Positions 24,986-33,949 are shown, numbered from the stretch's first letter. The stretch is 64,000 bases of DNA from JAJEFO01 sp965221845 (GCA_965221845.1 OZ244919.1:620001-684000), one strand, 5' to 3'. Made by a program: numbers and translations. Notes: generated from the sequence alone by a model not told the origin.

Positions 24986-25981
24986 ATGACCGACGAGCCC
25001 GATGAAGCCGTCTGGCATCCCGTGGAGGATCTTGGGCCCGGATTCCACGGGCTTGCGCATGACGACGCCCGCAAGGCGGCGGAGAGTTGGCGAAGCCTCA
25101 GGCAAAGGCTTGCCGGTCCCGTGACCGGCAGCTCCTCAATGGATGTCTGGTTTCGCGCCATGAGACGGGCCTTCGTCATCGAGACCGGCAGGATCGCGGG
25201 CCTGTACGTCCTGCGGGACGGTGCCACGGAGACGCTGATCGCCGAGGGCTTCGGGAGCGTGCGCGGCGCGCATGCGCAGGGCGGAGCCTGCGGCAGCGCG
25301 CTCCCTGGACTTCTCCTGGGTCAGGAGGCGGCCTTGGACTCGCTGCTCGCGCTGGCGGCGGGGTCGCGGCCCCTGACGGCCACGGCGCTCAGGGAATGGC
25401 ACGCGTTGCTGACCGGGAGCCAGCCTGACCCTGTCACTGTCGACGCGTTCGGGAACAGGGCGGTGATCCCGCTCAGGAGCGGCCAGTGGAGGATCCGGGC
25501 GGACGGCGGGCGGCGCTGCTGCCCGCCGCAGCGCATCGATGCGGAGATCGGGCGTTTCCTGGCCTTTCACCGCGGCCATTCGGGGCTCGATCTCGCGCCC
25601 GAGACGAGGGCAGCGTGGCTGCATCGCGAATTCTGCCGCATCCGCCCATTCCAGGCAGGCAACGGCAGGGTCGCCCGGCTTCTGGTGGCCTTCGCCTATG
25701 CAAGGGCGGGAGAGATCCCGCCCGTGATCCCGTCTGAGTCAAGGGAACGCTACGCCCGGGCCCTCGACCTGGCCACCCGGGGAGACCTCGGCACGCTCGC
25801 GCGGTTTCTCGGCGACCTTGCGGCGGCGATCTCCAAGGCCGCCTGCGCCCGCGCGGAGATCATCCTCGACGGCGACGCCGACTACCGTCACGCGAACGGT
25901 GGGGTCACCTCGCGCGGGGTCTACTGTCCGCCGGACGCCCCAGCGCCGCCGGACCGAGCGCCGCTTGCCGTCAGAAGATGA
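24986..25981 (+). CDS. Fic-domain protein with an altered catalytic motif
   Basis: The 331-residue protein has the N-terminal helix region IETGRIAGLYVLRDGATETLI (about 63-85), seen in stand-alone Fic proteins. The Fic core follows, with the motif IRPFQAGNGRVARLL at residues 219-233. The family consensus is HPFxDGNGRxxR. Here the catalytic His is Arg (R220, CGC, one transition from CAC) and the acidic residue after the Gln is Ala (A224). Fic enzymes usually attach AMP to target hydroxyls; loss of the His should abolish that. The rest of the nucleotide-binding loop (GNGRVAR) is intact, so it may bind nucleotide or a target without AMPylation. The C-terminal tail after about 290 has no known domain. 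Confidence 0.82.
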   Translation: MTDEPDEAVWHPVEDLGPGFHGLAHDDARKAAESWRSLRQRLAGPVTGSSSMDVWFRAMRRAFVIETGRIAGLYVLRDGATETLIAEGFGSVRGAHAQGGACGSALPGLLLGQEAALDSLLALAAGSRPLTATALREWHALLTGSQPDPVTVDAFGNRAVIPLRSGQWRIRADGGRRCCPPQRIDAEIGRFLAFHRGHSGLDLAPETRAAWLHREFCRIRPFQAGNGRVARLLVAFAYARAGEIPPVIPSESRERYARALDLATRGDLGTLARFLGDLAAAISKAACARAEIILDGDADYRHANGGVTSRGVYCPPDAPAPPDRAPLAVRR

Positions 25982-26181
25982 AGTCGTCCTGGCCGACGAG
26001 CGCGGCGTCGACGCCGGCGAGCGTGATGGAGTCCTCTGCTCCCTTCCGGAACACGAAGGCGACCCGCGCATCCTGGTCAAGGCCGCCCCGGCCTCCGGCC
26101 ACCTGCATCTGTGCCCTCCGAAGTGCCGTCGGGGGAACCTGTTGCTGCATCCGGTGCGGCGCAAGCTTGCAGGAACATGGG

Positions 26182-27143
26182 GGGTGTGGTTCAGATTCCT
26201 TGTCAGGCTGCCGCGGCCTGATTCGCCCGCCATTCCAGGAAGTCGGGCAGCCGGGGGTTCATGACCGGGACCTTCAGCGCCAGCATGGCGTTGGCGCCCC
26301 TCTCCGCCCGGCGCGTTCCGGAGCGCTCCGTCCGCAGCCCGAACCGCCGGCATCCGCCCTCCACGACGCCGCTTTCCGGCCCGGACGCCGCGCTCCCGGA
26401 ACGCGTCGTGCCGCATCCGGTCGAGCCTGCTCTCGAAATGCCTGCAGCAGGCCTCCACGTCCTCGTGCCGGTCCCCGGACGGCGCGAGCTCCCGGACCGC
26501 CTTCGCCGCCCGGCCCGCCCTGACGTCCGCCTCGCCTCCGCGAACCGCCGGGCCCGCTCCGCCCCCGGCCGGCAGGACCGCCTCGCGGCGTCGGAGGCGC
26601 GTTCCGGGCAGTGGAGGAGGCCGGGCACGATGGCGGCCTTCCGGCCCCCGAAGAGCCCCTCGCAGGCGTTGGGGATCCAGTCCGCCCCGTCGGAGACGAC
26701 GACGGGCCCGCCCGCGTCGTGCAGCCCCCGCCGCCGCGCCTCCCGGTCGGGCCGCGCCGCGAAGTCCGAGGCCTCCCGGCCTCCGGACGGCGCCGCCGCG
26801 CCGCCGGTCAGGCAGGTGACGGATTCGCCGCCCCGGCCCTGACCGCCGCGCCGGTCCCGGGGTCCCGGCCCTCGGCGGTGCAGATGACCGCAAGCCTGGC
26901 TTCTCGGGTCCTCGAGGTGCCGTCGGCCTGCCTGCCGCGAACGCCCTCGGTCTCCTCCCTCCGCATCGGGACGCCGGCGCCGTCGACGGAGATCTGCATG
27001 CGCGGTTCCGGCGGCCTGCCGTCCGGCACCTCCTCGCGCTCGAAGCGGGCCGCCGCCTCGCCCAGCCCGGCGCCCGGCGCTGCAGCGAGCTTGGCGAGGC
27101 CTTCACCCCGGCGAGGCCCGCCCGGCCCGGTCCGCCTGCGCAT
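26182..27143 (-). mobile_element. Decayed ISKra4-family element (copy 2)
   Basis: Minus-strand reading in shifting frames gives GEAAARFEREEVPDG, VDGAGVPMRREETEGVRGRQ and SGVVEGGCRRFGLRTERSG. The end reads GANAMLALKVPVMNPRLPDF. All of these match the transposase of the ISKra4 element at 40.2-41.9 kb. An inverted-repeat-like end (GGGTGTGGTTCAGATTCC) lies at 26182-26204. The gene is broken by many frameshifts and its 5' end is lost at an IS5-family fragment at about 27150. Confidence 0.75.
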
Positions 27144-27175
27144 GCTGGATCCGTCCGCCGTGCGGGTGCGCCGGC

Positions 27176-27634
27176 ATGCGGCGGGGGCCCGTCGGGACGG
27201 GCCGCGGCGGCCGGACGACGAAGGTCCGTCTCGCCCTGAGCGGCACGGACGCGGTGCAGGCGCTGCGCCCGACCCCGGGCCAGGCGTCCGATTGCGCGCA
27301 GGCTGAACCGCTGCTTGCCGGCCTTGCGCCCGGCGACACGGTCCTTGGCGACAAGGCGTATGACGCCAATGCCGTCCTCCGGCGCGTCGAACGGGCGGGC
27401 GGGACGGCCAGCATCCCCTCGCGGTCCTGCCGCAAGAGCCCCCGGCCCTTTGACCCCGCCCTGTACAAGGAGCGCAACCGGATCGAGCGGTTCTTCGGCA
27501 GGATCAAGGAATTCCGCCGGGTCGCATCCCGCTGCGACAAGACCGCCCGCAACTTCCTCTCGGCCTTGCAGCTCGCCGCCAGCCGATGCCTGCTGCGCGC
27601 GCTGGCAAGACGATTAAATGGGTACGCAGCCTAG
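27176..27634 (+). pseudogene. IS5-family transposase, C-terminal fragment
   Basis: The 152-residue frame begins within GRGGRTTKVRLALSG and continues DKAYDANAVLRRVE, IPSRSCRKSPRPFD and YKERNRIERFFGRIKEFRRV, then ASRCDKTARNF. This is the last two catalytic blocks of an IS5/IS427-group DDE transposase (the Asp in DKAYD and the Glu in RIERFF). The N-terminal ORF with the first Asp is missing, so it cannot transpose. It lies directly against decayed ISKra4 sequence, and its stop overlaps the stop of the convergent coiled-coil gene. Confidence 0.8.
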
Positions 27635-27960
27635 GTCAGCGCGGCCAGGATGATCGCCGTCACAATGCCCGCAGCCGCAGCTATGACGCCTGAAATTATG
27701 GCGGTCTGCCACCATCGCGAGGAAGCCATGCGGTCGGTAGCCGTTGCAATGCGTTCCGCCAGCGCGGCGTCACGCTGGGCCGCCCGCGTGTCACGGTCCG
27801 CCAGTGCGGCGTCACGCTGGGCCGCCCGCGTGTCACGGTCCGCCATCCGGCTTTCAAAGCGCTCAAGCGTTGCGGAAAGGTCCGCTTGCATCGTTTTCAT
27901 GCGTTCCTCCAGTACGGCGACCTGCCGGGCGAGTGCGTGAGTTTCCGGCTCGTCGCTCAT
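27631..27960 (-). CDS. Small coiled-coil protein with a C-terminal membrane anchor (paralogue)
   Basis: The 109-residue protein begins MSDEPETHALARQVAVLEER and shares VAVLEERMxTMQADLSAxLER with the gene at 4187. A heptad-rich helix carries two tandem copies of the 14-residue unit RDTRAAQRDAALA(D/E). It ends with a single membrane segment (WWQTAIISGVIAAAAGIVTAIILAAL). The -10 box lies only five bases upstream of the ATG, so the transcript should be leaderless or nearly so. It is wedged between an IS5 fragment and ISKra4 debris yet remains intact. I do not recognise the family. An oligomeric inner-membrane coiled coil is what the sequence shows. Confidence 0.7.
   Translation of the reverse strand: MSDEPETHALARQVAVLEERMKTMQADLSATLERFESRMADRDTRAAQRDAALADRDTRAAQRDAALAERIATATDRMASSRWWQTAIISGVIAAAAGIVTAIILAALT
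27759..27842. repeat. 42-base tandem repeat, two copies, inside the coiled-coil gene
   Basis: Copies at 27759-27800 and 27801-27842 differ by one base near the start. Forty-two bases encode 14 residues, exactly two heptads, so copy-number change would lengthen the coiled coil without altering phase or frame. Confidence 0.8.
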
Positions 27961-27965
27961 GCCGC

Positions 27966-27995
27966 AACATAGGCACCGGACGGCACGTCTGGCAA
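27966..27995 (-). promoter_or_regulatory. Sigma-70-like promoter of the coiled-coil gene
   Basis: On the minus strand, TTGCCA (27995-27990) and TATGTT (27971-27966) are 18 bases apart. The spacer region contains a near-perfect inverted repeat, CCAGACG-TGC-CGTCCGG. The -10 box ends five bases before the ATG, so little or no leader is expected. Spacing and the dyad in the spacer mirror the promoter at 4150-4179. Confidence 0.5.
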
Positions 27996-28160
27996 GCCAG
28001 CTCCCCAGTCGGGGAAGTCGGGCAGACGGAGGTTCAGGACCAAGATCTTGAGCGTCAGCATGGCGTTGGCCCCCACTCCGGTCAGCGGGCGCCCAAGCGC
28101 TTGAGCCGCTGACCCGACGTTCGGCATCCGCCCTCGACGGCCGCACCTGACAGTGCGCGA
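27996..28160 (-). mobile_element. ISKra4 transposase C-terminal scrap
   Basis: Minus-strand frames read GANAMLTLKILVLNLRLPDF, matching the end of the ISKra4 transposase at 41.8 kb, with further broken similarity up to about 28160. No terminal repeat or upstream catalytic part remains. Confidence 0.65.
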
Positions 28161-28528
28161 GCATGGTTCGCCGCGAGCTCAGACCGTGGCACAGTCCGTC
28201 CAGATGGATGGGTCCCGCCTCGGAACGTCGCACCGCCCGAACAGGACAAAATGGTCATGGGGCCGACACAGGCCGGAAGACCGAACCGGACAGAAGCCTG
28301 AACGCACCGCCGGAGGCGCTCCCTGGAAAGCGACGTCCTGCCTTGAGCATTTCCCGAGCCGGTGCTGACGTCACCCTCGAAAGGAGACAGATGGACGTGA
28401 CACGTCATGCAGGAAGGGCTCGCGCCCTACGGTGCGGTTCGACGGGCGAACGCAACGACGCCTGCCGGCATGCGGCGGCGCTTTCGCATGAAATGCCCTT
28501 GCCGCGAAGGCAGCGCGTGGCAGGCGAG
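28161..28528. other. 368 bases without a convincing gene
   Basis: This gap separates IS debris from the MacB-like permease stop. A plus-strand ATG at 28391 has a good AAAGGAGAC ribosome site, but its frame runs straight into the antisense of the permease gene with no recognisable product. I see no RNA gene or repeat. Confidence 0.35.
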
Positions 28529-29737
28529 TCATTCGCTCTGAAGGCCGGCGATCGGGTCGAGCCTCGAGGCCTGGTAGGCAGGCTGGAAGCCGAAGACGAT
28601 GCCTGCCGCCGCGGCCGTACCGATGCCGCTCGCGACGGAAAATCCGGAAATCATGAATTCCCAGCCAGTGATGAACCGGCAGATTCCCCAGGTCGCCGCA
28701 AGGCCGAGCAGGACGCCGAGGACGCCGCCTGCCATCGTCAGGATGATGGATTCGACAAGGAACTGGCTCTGGATGTCGCGGCGGCGAGCGCCAAGAGATC
28801 TCCGGATGGCGATTTCCCTGCGACGCTCGGCAACCGACACGAGCATGATGTTCATGATCCCGATGCCGCCGACGACCAGCGATATGCTTCCGACCGCGCC
28901 GAGCATCAGGGAAAAGATGTTCATCTGCGCTTCCATCTGGGCAATGAGCTCCTTCGCCGTGATGGCTTGCAGCTCCAGGCCCGGCGACCTTCGCCGAAAA
29001 TACGACTGGATGTCGGACACCGCGTCCTCGTGATGGACGTCGGCCGCGAACCGCGCGACTATGGCTTCGATGACGGCGTCGGACATCGCGCGTTGCGCGG
29101 TCGTGATCGGCACGAAGATCGACCTGTCCGCATCTATCTGGATCGGCAGCGTGTAGTTCTCCTCGCGGCTTTCCAGGATGCCGACGATCGTGTAGAGCCG
29201 TTCTTCGGACTCGACGATCTTGCCCAGCGGCTGGATGGTTCCGTTCTGGCGCATCTCGGCCGCGACCTGCGCGCCGATGACGGCGAAATACCGATCGAGA
29301 TCAAAGTCCGAGATGAACCGGCCTTCCTGAACCGAAAGCCTGTTCACGGGCGCGAACGAGGCAGTGACGCCATGGACGTTCCCCCCTCCGACCCTCTTCC
29401 CCGCATGCCGGAATTCGCCATATCCCAGGATCCTGGGCGCCGCCTCGGTGATTGACGGAACGGTCGAATCGAGCGCAATGGCGTCCGCAAGGCCGATCGA
29501 AGGCCCCCCTGGTCCGGAAGACATGCTGGAATTGCGGATGACCATGATGTCGGTGCCGAGCGAATCGAACTGCTTCAGGGCCTGCTTCTGGGCGATTTCC
29601 CCCACCGAGACCATCGCGATCACCGAGGAGATGCCGACCATGATGCCGATCATTCCGAGAACCGTCCGCAGCCGCGCCTTGCGCAGGCTGTCGGCGGCCT
29701 CGCGGGCGTTGGCGCCGAGGACGGAGAAGGCGCGCAT
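28529..29737 (-). CDS. MacB-like ABC export permease
   Basis: The 402-residue protein has one N-terminal helix (TVLGMIGIMVGISSVIAMVSVG), a large periplasmic MacB_PCD domain (about 60-270), and three C-terminal helices of the FtsX type with the RREIAIRRSLGARRRDIQSQF loop. In MacAB-type systems it works as a mechanotransmitter, not as a channel, driving export through a TolC-like duct. The ATG at 29737 was chosen because it opens directly onto the membrane-proximal helix (MRAFSVLGANAREAADSLRK). It is the last gene of a four-gene operon, 17 bases after its ATPase. Confidence 0.92.
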   Translation of the reverse strand: MRAFSVLGANAREAADSLRKARLRTVLGMIGIMVGISSVIAMVSVGEIAQKQALKQFDSLGTDIMVIRNSSMSSGPGGPSIGLADAIALDSTVPSITEAAPRILGYGEFRHAGKRVGGGNVHGVTASFAPVNRLSVQEGRFISDFDLDRYFAVIGAQVAAEMRQNGTIQPLGKIVESEERLYTIVGILESREENYTLPIQIDADRSIFVPITTAQRAMSDAVIEAIVARFAADVHHEDAVSDIQSYFRRRSPGLELQAITAKELIAQMEAQMNIFSLMLGAVGSISLVVGGIGIMNIMLVSVAERRREIAIRRSLGARRRDIQSQFLVESIILTMAGGVLGVLLGLAATWGICRFITGWEFMISGFSVASGIGTAAAAGIVFGFQPAYQASRLDPIAGLQSE

Positions 29738-29754
29738 GCCTGCGGATCCCGGGC

Positions 29755-30537
29755 CTAGGCCCCGGCCCGGACGGCCGCCGCGTCCTGCAGCGCCGGGCCG
29801 CCGGGGACGGCGCCCCGCTCCGGCGCGCGGCCTTCGAGCAGCCTGCCCTCGTGGAGGCGCGCCTGGCGCGTGCACTGGCGCGCGACGTCCGGATCGTGCG
29901 TGATGGTCAGCACGGTCAGCCCCCGCTCTTCGTTCAGCTGGCGCAGGAGCGCCATCACTTCCCGCGCGGTGTCGGCATCGAGGGCGCCGGTCGGCTCGTC
30001 GGCCAGCAGCAGCGAAGGAACCCCGACAAGAGCCCTGGCGATCGCGACGCGCTGCTTCTGGCCGCCGGAAAGCTGGTCCGGCCGATGGCGCATCCGCTCC
30101 TTCATGCCGACCTTTTCCAGCAGCGCCTCCGCCTCCCGGAGCGCCCGTGCGCGCCGCGTGCCCCGGTATAGCAGCGGCATGCAGACGTTCTCGAGCGCCG
30201 TCAGGCGCGGCAGCAGGTGAAACGCCTGGAACACGAAGCCGATCCGCCTGTTGCGCAGGCCGGCCAGCGCGTCGTCGCCGAGGTCCGACACCTCGCGCCC
30301 GTCGAGGACATGGCTGCCGGAGCTCGGGCGGTCAAGCAGGCCGATGATGTTCATCAGGGTCGTCTTGCCGCTGCCTGAAGGCCCCATGATCGAGACAAAA
30401 TCGCCTTCGTTCACTTCCAGGTCGACCCCCTTCAGGATCTCCGTCGTGACCGGGCCGATCCGGTACGACCGGCGGATCCCCGCCAGGGACATGACGGCCC
30501 TCGGCGCGGAACCGGTCATGTTCCCGTCCGCCGTCAC
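29755..30537 (-). CDS. MacB/LolD-like ABC export ATPase
   Basis: The 260-residue ATPase has Walker A GPSGSGKTTLMNIIG, the Q-loop GFVFQAFHLLP, the signature LSGGQKQR, Walker B LLLADEPTGALD and the H-loop TITHDPD. The ADEPTGALD form is typical of MacB/LolD exporters. It is separate from the permease, unlike fused E. coli MacB. It begins at an ATGA overlap with the PAS-HlyD gene; a second Met at residue 7 is an alternative start. It should energise the adjacent permease. Confidence 0.92.
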   Translation of the reverse strand: MTADGNMTGSAPRAVMSLAGIRRSYRIGPVTTEILKGVDLEVNEGDFVSIMGPSGSGKTTLMNIIGLLDRPSSGSHVLDGREVSDLGDDALAGLRNRRIGFVFQAFHLLPRLTALENVCMPLLYRGTRRARALREAEALLEKVGMKERMRHRPDQLSGGQKQRVAIARALVGVPSLLLADEPTGALDADTAREVMALLRQLNEERGLTVLTITHDPDVARQCTRQARLHEGRLLEGRAPERGAVPGGPALQDAAAVRAGA

Positions 30538-32330
30538 GGCAGCAGCGCCACTGATTCGCCGGCAACGAGCCCCTCGACCACCTCGATCGAGTCGAGGGTC
30601 GTGAGGCCGGTCACGACGGGACGCCGTTCGACGGCTCCGGTGTCCTGGCTTACGACGTTGACATAGGCCGCGCCGCCATCCTGCTGGACGGCCCGGATCG
30701 GCACCATCAGGGCGTCCGGCCGGCTGTGCACGATGATCTCCAGGTACGCGGACATGCCGACAAGAAGCTGCGCACGGGAGCCCGAATCCAGCCTGTCGAG
30801 CGCAATGACGACCTCGAACTGTGGCCCGCCCCGCGAAAGGCCTCTGCCGATCGACCGCGACGCGACCCGTTCCACCGTTCCGTTGATCTCCAGGTCCGGA
30901 AACCCCGGGCCGGTGACCAAGGCCCGCTGGCCGACCGCGACCTTCTGGACGTCCACCTCGTCGACGGTCGTCACCACGGCCAGCTGCTCGAAGTCGGCGA
31001 CGGTTGCGAGCCGCTCGCCCTGCGTCACCGGACGGCCCTTGGCCAGCGGCTGGCTGTCCGGGCCCTCGGCGGCGATGAAGATTCCGGAAATCGGCGCGTT
31101 GACCGTGGAAAGCTCCCTCCTCTCCTTGAGGGACTGCAGCTGCGCGAGCGCGGTATCCGCCTCAAGACGCGCCACCAGCCGCGTCTTTTCGCTGCTCTTG
31201 CCCTCGACGGCAGCGAAATCCCTCTCGGCCGCCTCATGATCCAGGCCGCGTTCTGTCCGGCTGCGTTTGGCCTGCTCGTGCTCCTGCCGGGAAATTATGC
31301 CCCGTTCGTAGAGGAAAGAGGAGCGCACCAGCGCCTCCTCCGCCTCTTGCACGGTGATGCGGGAGCGGCGAAGCGTGTTGCGCGCGCGCGCCATCTCGCC
31401 GCTGTTGGCCCAGTCCTCGAGCTCCGCAAGCTTGTCGCGCGCCCTGATGTGATCGACTTCGGCGCGCCGGATCTCGGCGGCGAGCTTCCCGGTGTCAAGC
31501 GTGAGCAGCGGATCGCCCCGCGCCACCGCCTGTCCGGGACTGGCATGGAGTTCGCTGACATTGCCCTCGAAGGGGCTGACGACCTCCTCGGTCCGGCCGA
31601 GTCCCAGGTTCCCCCGGAGCTTGATCGTCGACCTGATCTCCCTGGCCTCGACCGCAAGCGTGAGCGGGCCTGCCGTGTCAGGGGCGCCCGTCGCCGGGCT
31701 GGGGCCCAGATCCCGCGCGATGTAGCCAAGCAGGTCAAGCTGCTGGAAGCGCCAGGCGCCGATCCCGGCGAACAGCCCCAGGACGAGCACAACTGCCGCG
31801 ACCCTTCCCACGCGGACCCTCCGGGTCATCGAGGACAGCGCTTCGCTGCGGGTTTCCAGATCCCGGTAGGCCTTCTGCAGGTCGGCGAACTGCGATTCGA
31901 CAGTCTTGGCCAGGCGCAGCTCGGCGTCCCGCAGCTCCCTGATCTCGGTGATGTCCGACACCGCCGCGACGGCCGCCACCGGCCCCCTTTCCCCTTCGCC
32001 GCCCTGCCCGGACGCCAGGTAGGTGGTCGTGACGGCCAGCGCACGCGGCTCCCCGTCGATGCGGACGCTCACGACCCGCCGCTCGGTGTCACCCGGGCTG
32101 AAGACGGCGTCCAGCACGGCCTGGGTGAACTCGTCGACGTCCTCGGCCTCGAGGAAAAGCTCTCCGAACGCGGCCCCGGCGACCTGTCCGGGATCCAGCC
32201 CGAACATGCGGCAGAAGGCGGAATTGGCGACCTGCACGGTCCCCTCGAGACCGACCACCATCACGCCGTCGGAAAGGCTTTCGATGAGCGTCCGGTAGAC
32301 TTCGGAATCCTTGGGGAGCGGCGAGGTCAT
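30534..32330 (-). CDS. PAS-domain/HlyD (MacA-like) membrane fusion protein
   Basis: The 598-residue protein joins two modules rarely seen together. Residues about 8-130 are a PAS domain (YRTLIESLSDGVMVVGLEG, NSAFCRMFGL, closing AAVSDITEIRELRDAE), followed by a short coiled coil (135-168). After one membrane helix (about 174-193) comes an HlyD/MacA adaptor. Its lipoyl halves are VVSPFEGNVSELHASPGQAV and LSTVNAPISGIFIAAEGP, with a coiled-coil hairpin between about 270 and 390 and a C-terminal beta-barrel. The PAS should face the cytoplasm and the adaptor the periplasm, making this a candidate sensor-gated adaptor. The frame is continuous, and the gene overlaps both neighbours by four bases (ATGA), which argues against an assembly artefact. 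Confidence 0.88.
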   Translation of the reverse strand: MTSPLPKDSEVYRTLIESLSDGVMVVGLEGTVQVANSAFCRMFGLDPGQVAGAAFGELFLEAEDVDEFTQAVLDAVFSPGDTERRVVSVRIDGEPRALAVTTTYLASGQGGEGERGPVAAVAAVSDITEIRELRDAELRLAKTVESQFADLQKAYRDLETRSEALSSMTRRVRVGRVAAVVLVLGLFAGIGAWRFQQLDLLGYIARDLGPSPATGAPDTAGPLTLAVEAREIRSTIKLRGNLGLGRTEEVVSPFEGNVSELHASPGQAVARGDPLLTLDTGKLAAEIRRAEVDHIRARDKLAELEDWANSGEMARARNTLRRSRITVQEAEEALVRSSFLYERGIISRQEHEQAKRSRTERGLDHEAAERDFAAVEGKSSEKTRLVARLEADTALAQLQSLKERRELSTVNAPISGIFIAAEGPDSQPLAKGRPVTQGERLATVADFEQLAVVTTVDEVDVQKVAVGQRALVTGPGFPDLEINGTVERVASRSIGRGLSRGGPQFEVVIALDRLDSGSRAQLLVGMSAYLEIIVHSRPDALMVPIRAVQQDGGAAYVNVVSQDTGAVERRPVVTGLTTLDSIEVVEGLVAGESVALLP

Positions 32331-33949
32331 TGCAGGACGGCATCCAGCCTGATGCCCCGGCGCTCGAGGACCCGGCCTGTTTCCTGGTCAAACGTCGTCA
32401 GCGCGTCAAGATAGGCGAACATGGCGTCCACCTCCGCGCGCTCCGCCTGCACAAGCTCGTCGCCGACGGAGGACACCTCGGATGCGGACGAAAGGCCCTG
32501 GTCGAACTTCCCGCGCTCGATCTCGACGTTCTCCTCCGCCAGTTCGCGGGCGTCCCCGGCCAGTTCGATGACCCGCAGCGCCTCCTGCACGCCGCTTGCG
32601 GCCCGGCGCAGGTTGAAACTGATCGATTCGCGCAGGTCGGTGATTTTCCACTCGGCCTCCAGCAGCGCGACGCGCGCGCTGAGGTGGGCGTTCTTGAGGG
32701 CCTTGTCATTCAGTGCGATGGTGGTTCCCAGGTCCAGGGAGCTGTTGGTCCTTCCGTCATCCTGACGGCTGACGCTGACGCCCAGCGAAACGCCGGGAAG
32801 CAGGTTGTTCTCGGCAACCGCCAGGTTGATTCTCGCGATCTCGAGTCCGATCTCGGCTTGCCTGAAGTCGGTGCGGCGTTGCAGCACCTCGTCGAGCGGC
32901 GGCAACGCGGCCCTGGCCAGCTGCCCGGCTTCCAGCTGCCCGACCCGCACCTTGTCCAGAGGACGGACACGGACTCCGGCGTTCATCCCCAGGATGCGCG
33001 TGAAGCTGAAGTTCGCGGCCTCAAGGCCGTTGCGCGCCCGGCCAAGCGAAAGCTCCCGGTTGGCGATTGTCGCCTCCGACCGGACCAGCTCCCTGCGCGC
33101 GGTGCGCCCGGCCTCGATCAGGGTTCGTGTCAGATCATGCTGGTCGCGCGCCCGCTGCAGTGCCGCCTCGGCGATCTCCACCTGCTCATACGCCTTGATC
33201 AGCGAGCGGTATTCCCTCTCCACGCTCACGACCAGGGCCGCCACGCCATTGCTCACGGAAAGGACGTTGCTCTCTTCGGACAACCGGGCCTGCGTGACGT
33301 TCGCAGTGGCGATTTCGCGTCCGGCGCCCTTCAGCAAGGGCTGCGAGAGACGCAGGGTTATGCTGCCATCGTCAGTGCCGGCGCTTCGCTCGGACCTTGA
33401 CAGATTCAGGGAAACACTGCCGCCGGTCGGAAAGGGCAGCGTCGCCGTCGTGTCGAGCGTCGCATTGAGGCCCGCGCTCTGGAAGTCGCGGCCCTCGCCG
33501 TCGGTCGCACGTGCATTGAAGGATGGCGTGAACTTGACGTCGTACCGTGGACGCAACGTGTCCTCGGTCAGTTCCAGCGAGAGTTTCGCCTGAGCCCGGC
33601 CGAGGCGGGTCCTCAGAAGGTCGCGGTTGAACTGCAGGGTGTGCGCGACCGCGTCCTGAAGAGTCATGTCGACGGTCTCGCCGGCGGCGCCCGCCCTCTG
33701 CGCGCCATCGGGCGGCGGCGCCATCCCGAGGTCACGCATCAAGGTTGCGGCGGCGCCCTGACGATGCCGGCCGGCGCAGCCGGACGGTTCGCCGGCAACG
33801 CACTCGCCCGCGACTTCCGCGGCGCCCTGACCATGCCCGCGTGCCAGGCTCTCCGGCTCGCCAAGCCGCCCGCTGCAGGCGGTGGCGAGCATGCTGAACA
33901 CAGCCACCTGCACGGCCAGGAGCGCGAACCTGGCCCATCTCACTTGCAC
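32327..33949 (-). CDS. TolC-like outer-membrane efflux lipoprotein
   Basis: The listed frame gives about 540 residues. Near the N-terminus is a lipobox (FSMLATACSG), then two outer-membrane efflux (OEP) repeats rich in long helices (VDMTLQDAVAHTLQFNRDLL; AAFSPP-like strands; AENNLLPGVSLGVSVS). This is a TolC/OprM-type channel. The frame is open to 34318 and no upstream ATG has a good ribosome site, so I chose the GTG at 33949, nine codons before the hydrophobic signal segment. It overlaps the PAS-HlyD start (ATGA), completing a tripartite exporter whose outer-membrane, adaptor, ATPase and permease parts are encoded in order. The substrate is unknown. Confidence 0.85.
   Translation of the reverse strand: MQVRWARFALLAVQVAVFSMLATACSGRLGEPESLARGHGQGAAEVAGECVAGEPSGCAGRHRQGAAATLMRDLGMAPPPDGAQRAGAAGETVDMTLQDAVAHTLQFNRDLLRTRLGRAQAKLSLELTEDTLRPRYDVKFTPSFNARATDGEGRDFQSAGLNATLDTTATLPFPTGGSVSLNLSRSERSAGTDDGSITLRLSQPLLKGAGREIATANVTQARLSEESNVLSVSNGVAALVVSVEREYRSLIKAYEQVEIAEAALQRARDQHDLTRTLIEAGRTARRELVRSEATIANRELSLGRARNGLEAANFSFTRILGMNAGVRVRPLDKVRVGQLEAGQLARAALPPLDEVLQRRTDFRQAEIGLEIARINLAVAENNLLPGVSLGVSVSRQDDGRTNSSLDLGTTIALNDKALKNAHLSARVALLEAEWKITDLRESISFNLRRAASGVQEALRVIELAGDARELAEENVEIERGKFDQGLSSASEVSSVGDELVQAERAEVDAMFAYLDALTTFDQETGRVLERRGIRLDAVLQ

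Noticed and set aside
28391..29455. Plus-strand ATG with a good AAAGGAGAC site
   Set aside because: The frame runs antisense through the MacB-like permease, whose domains are unambiguous; the product has no recognisable features.
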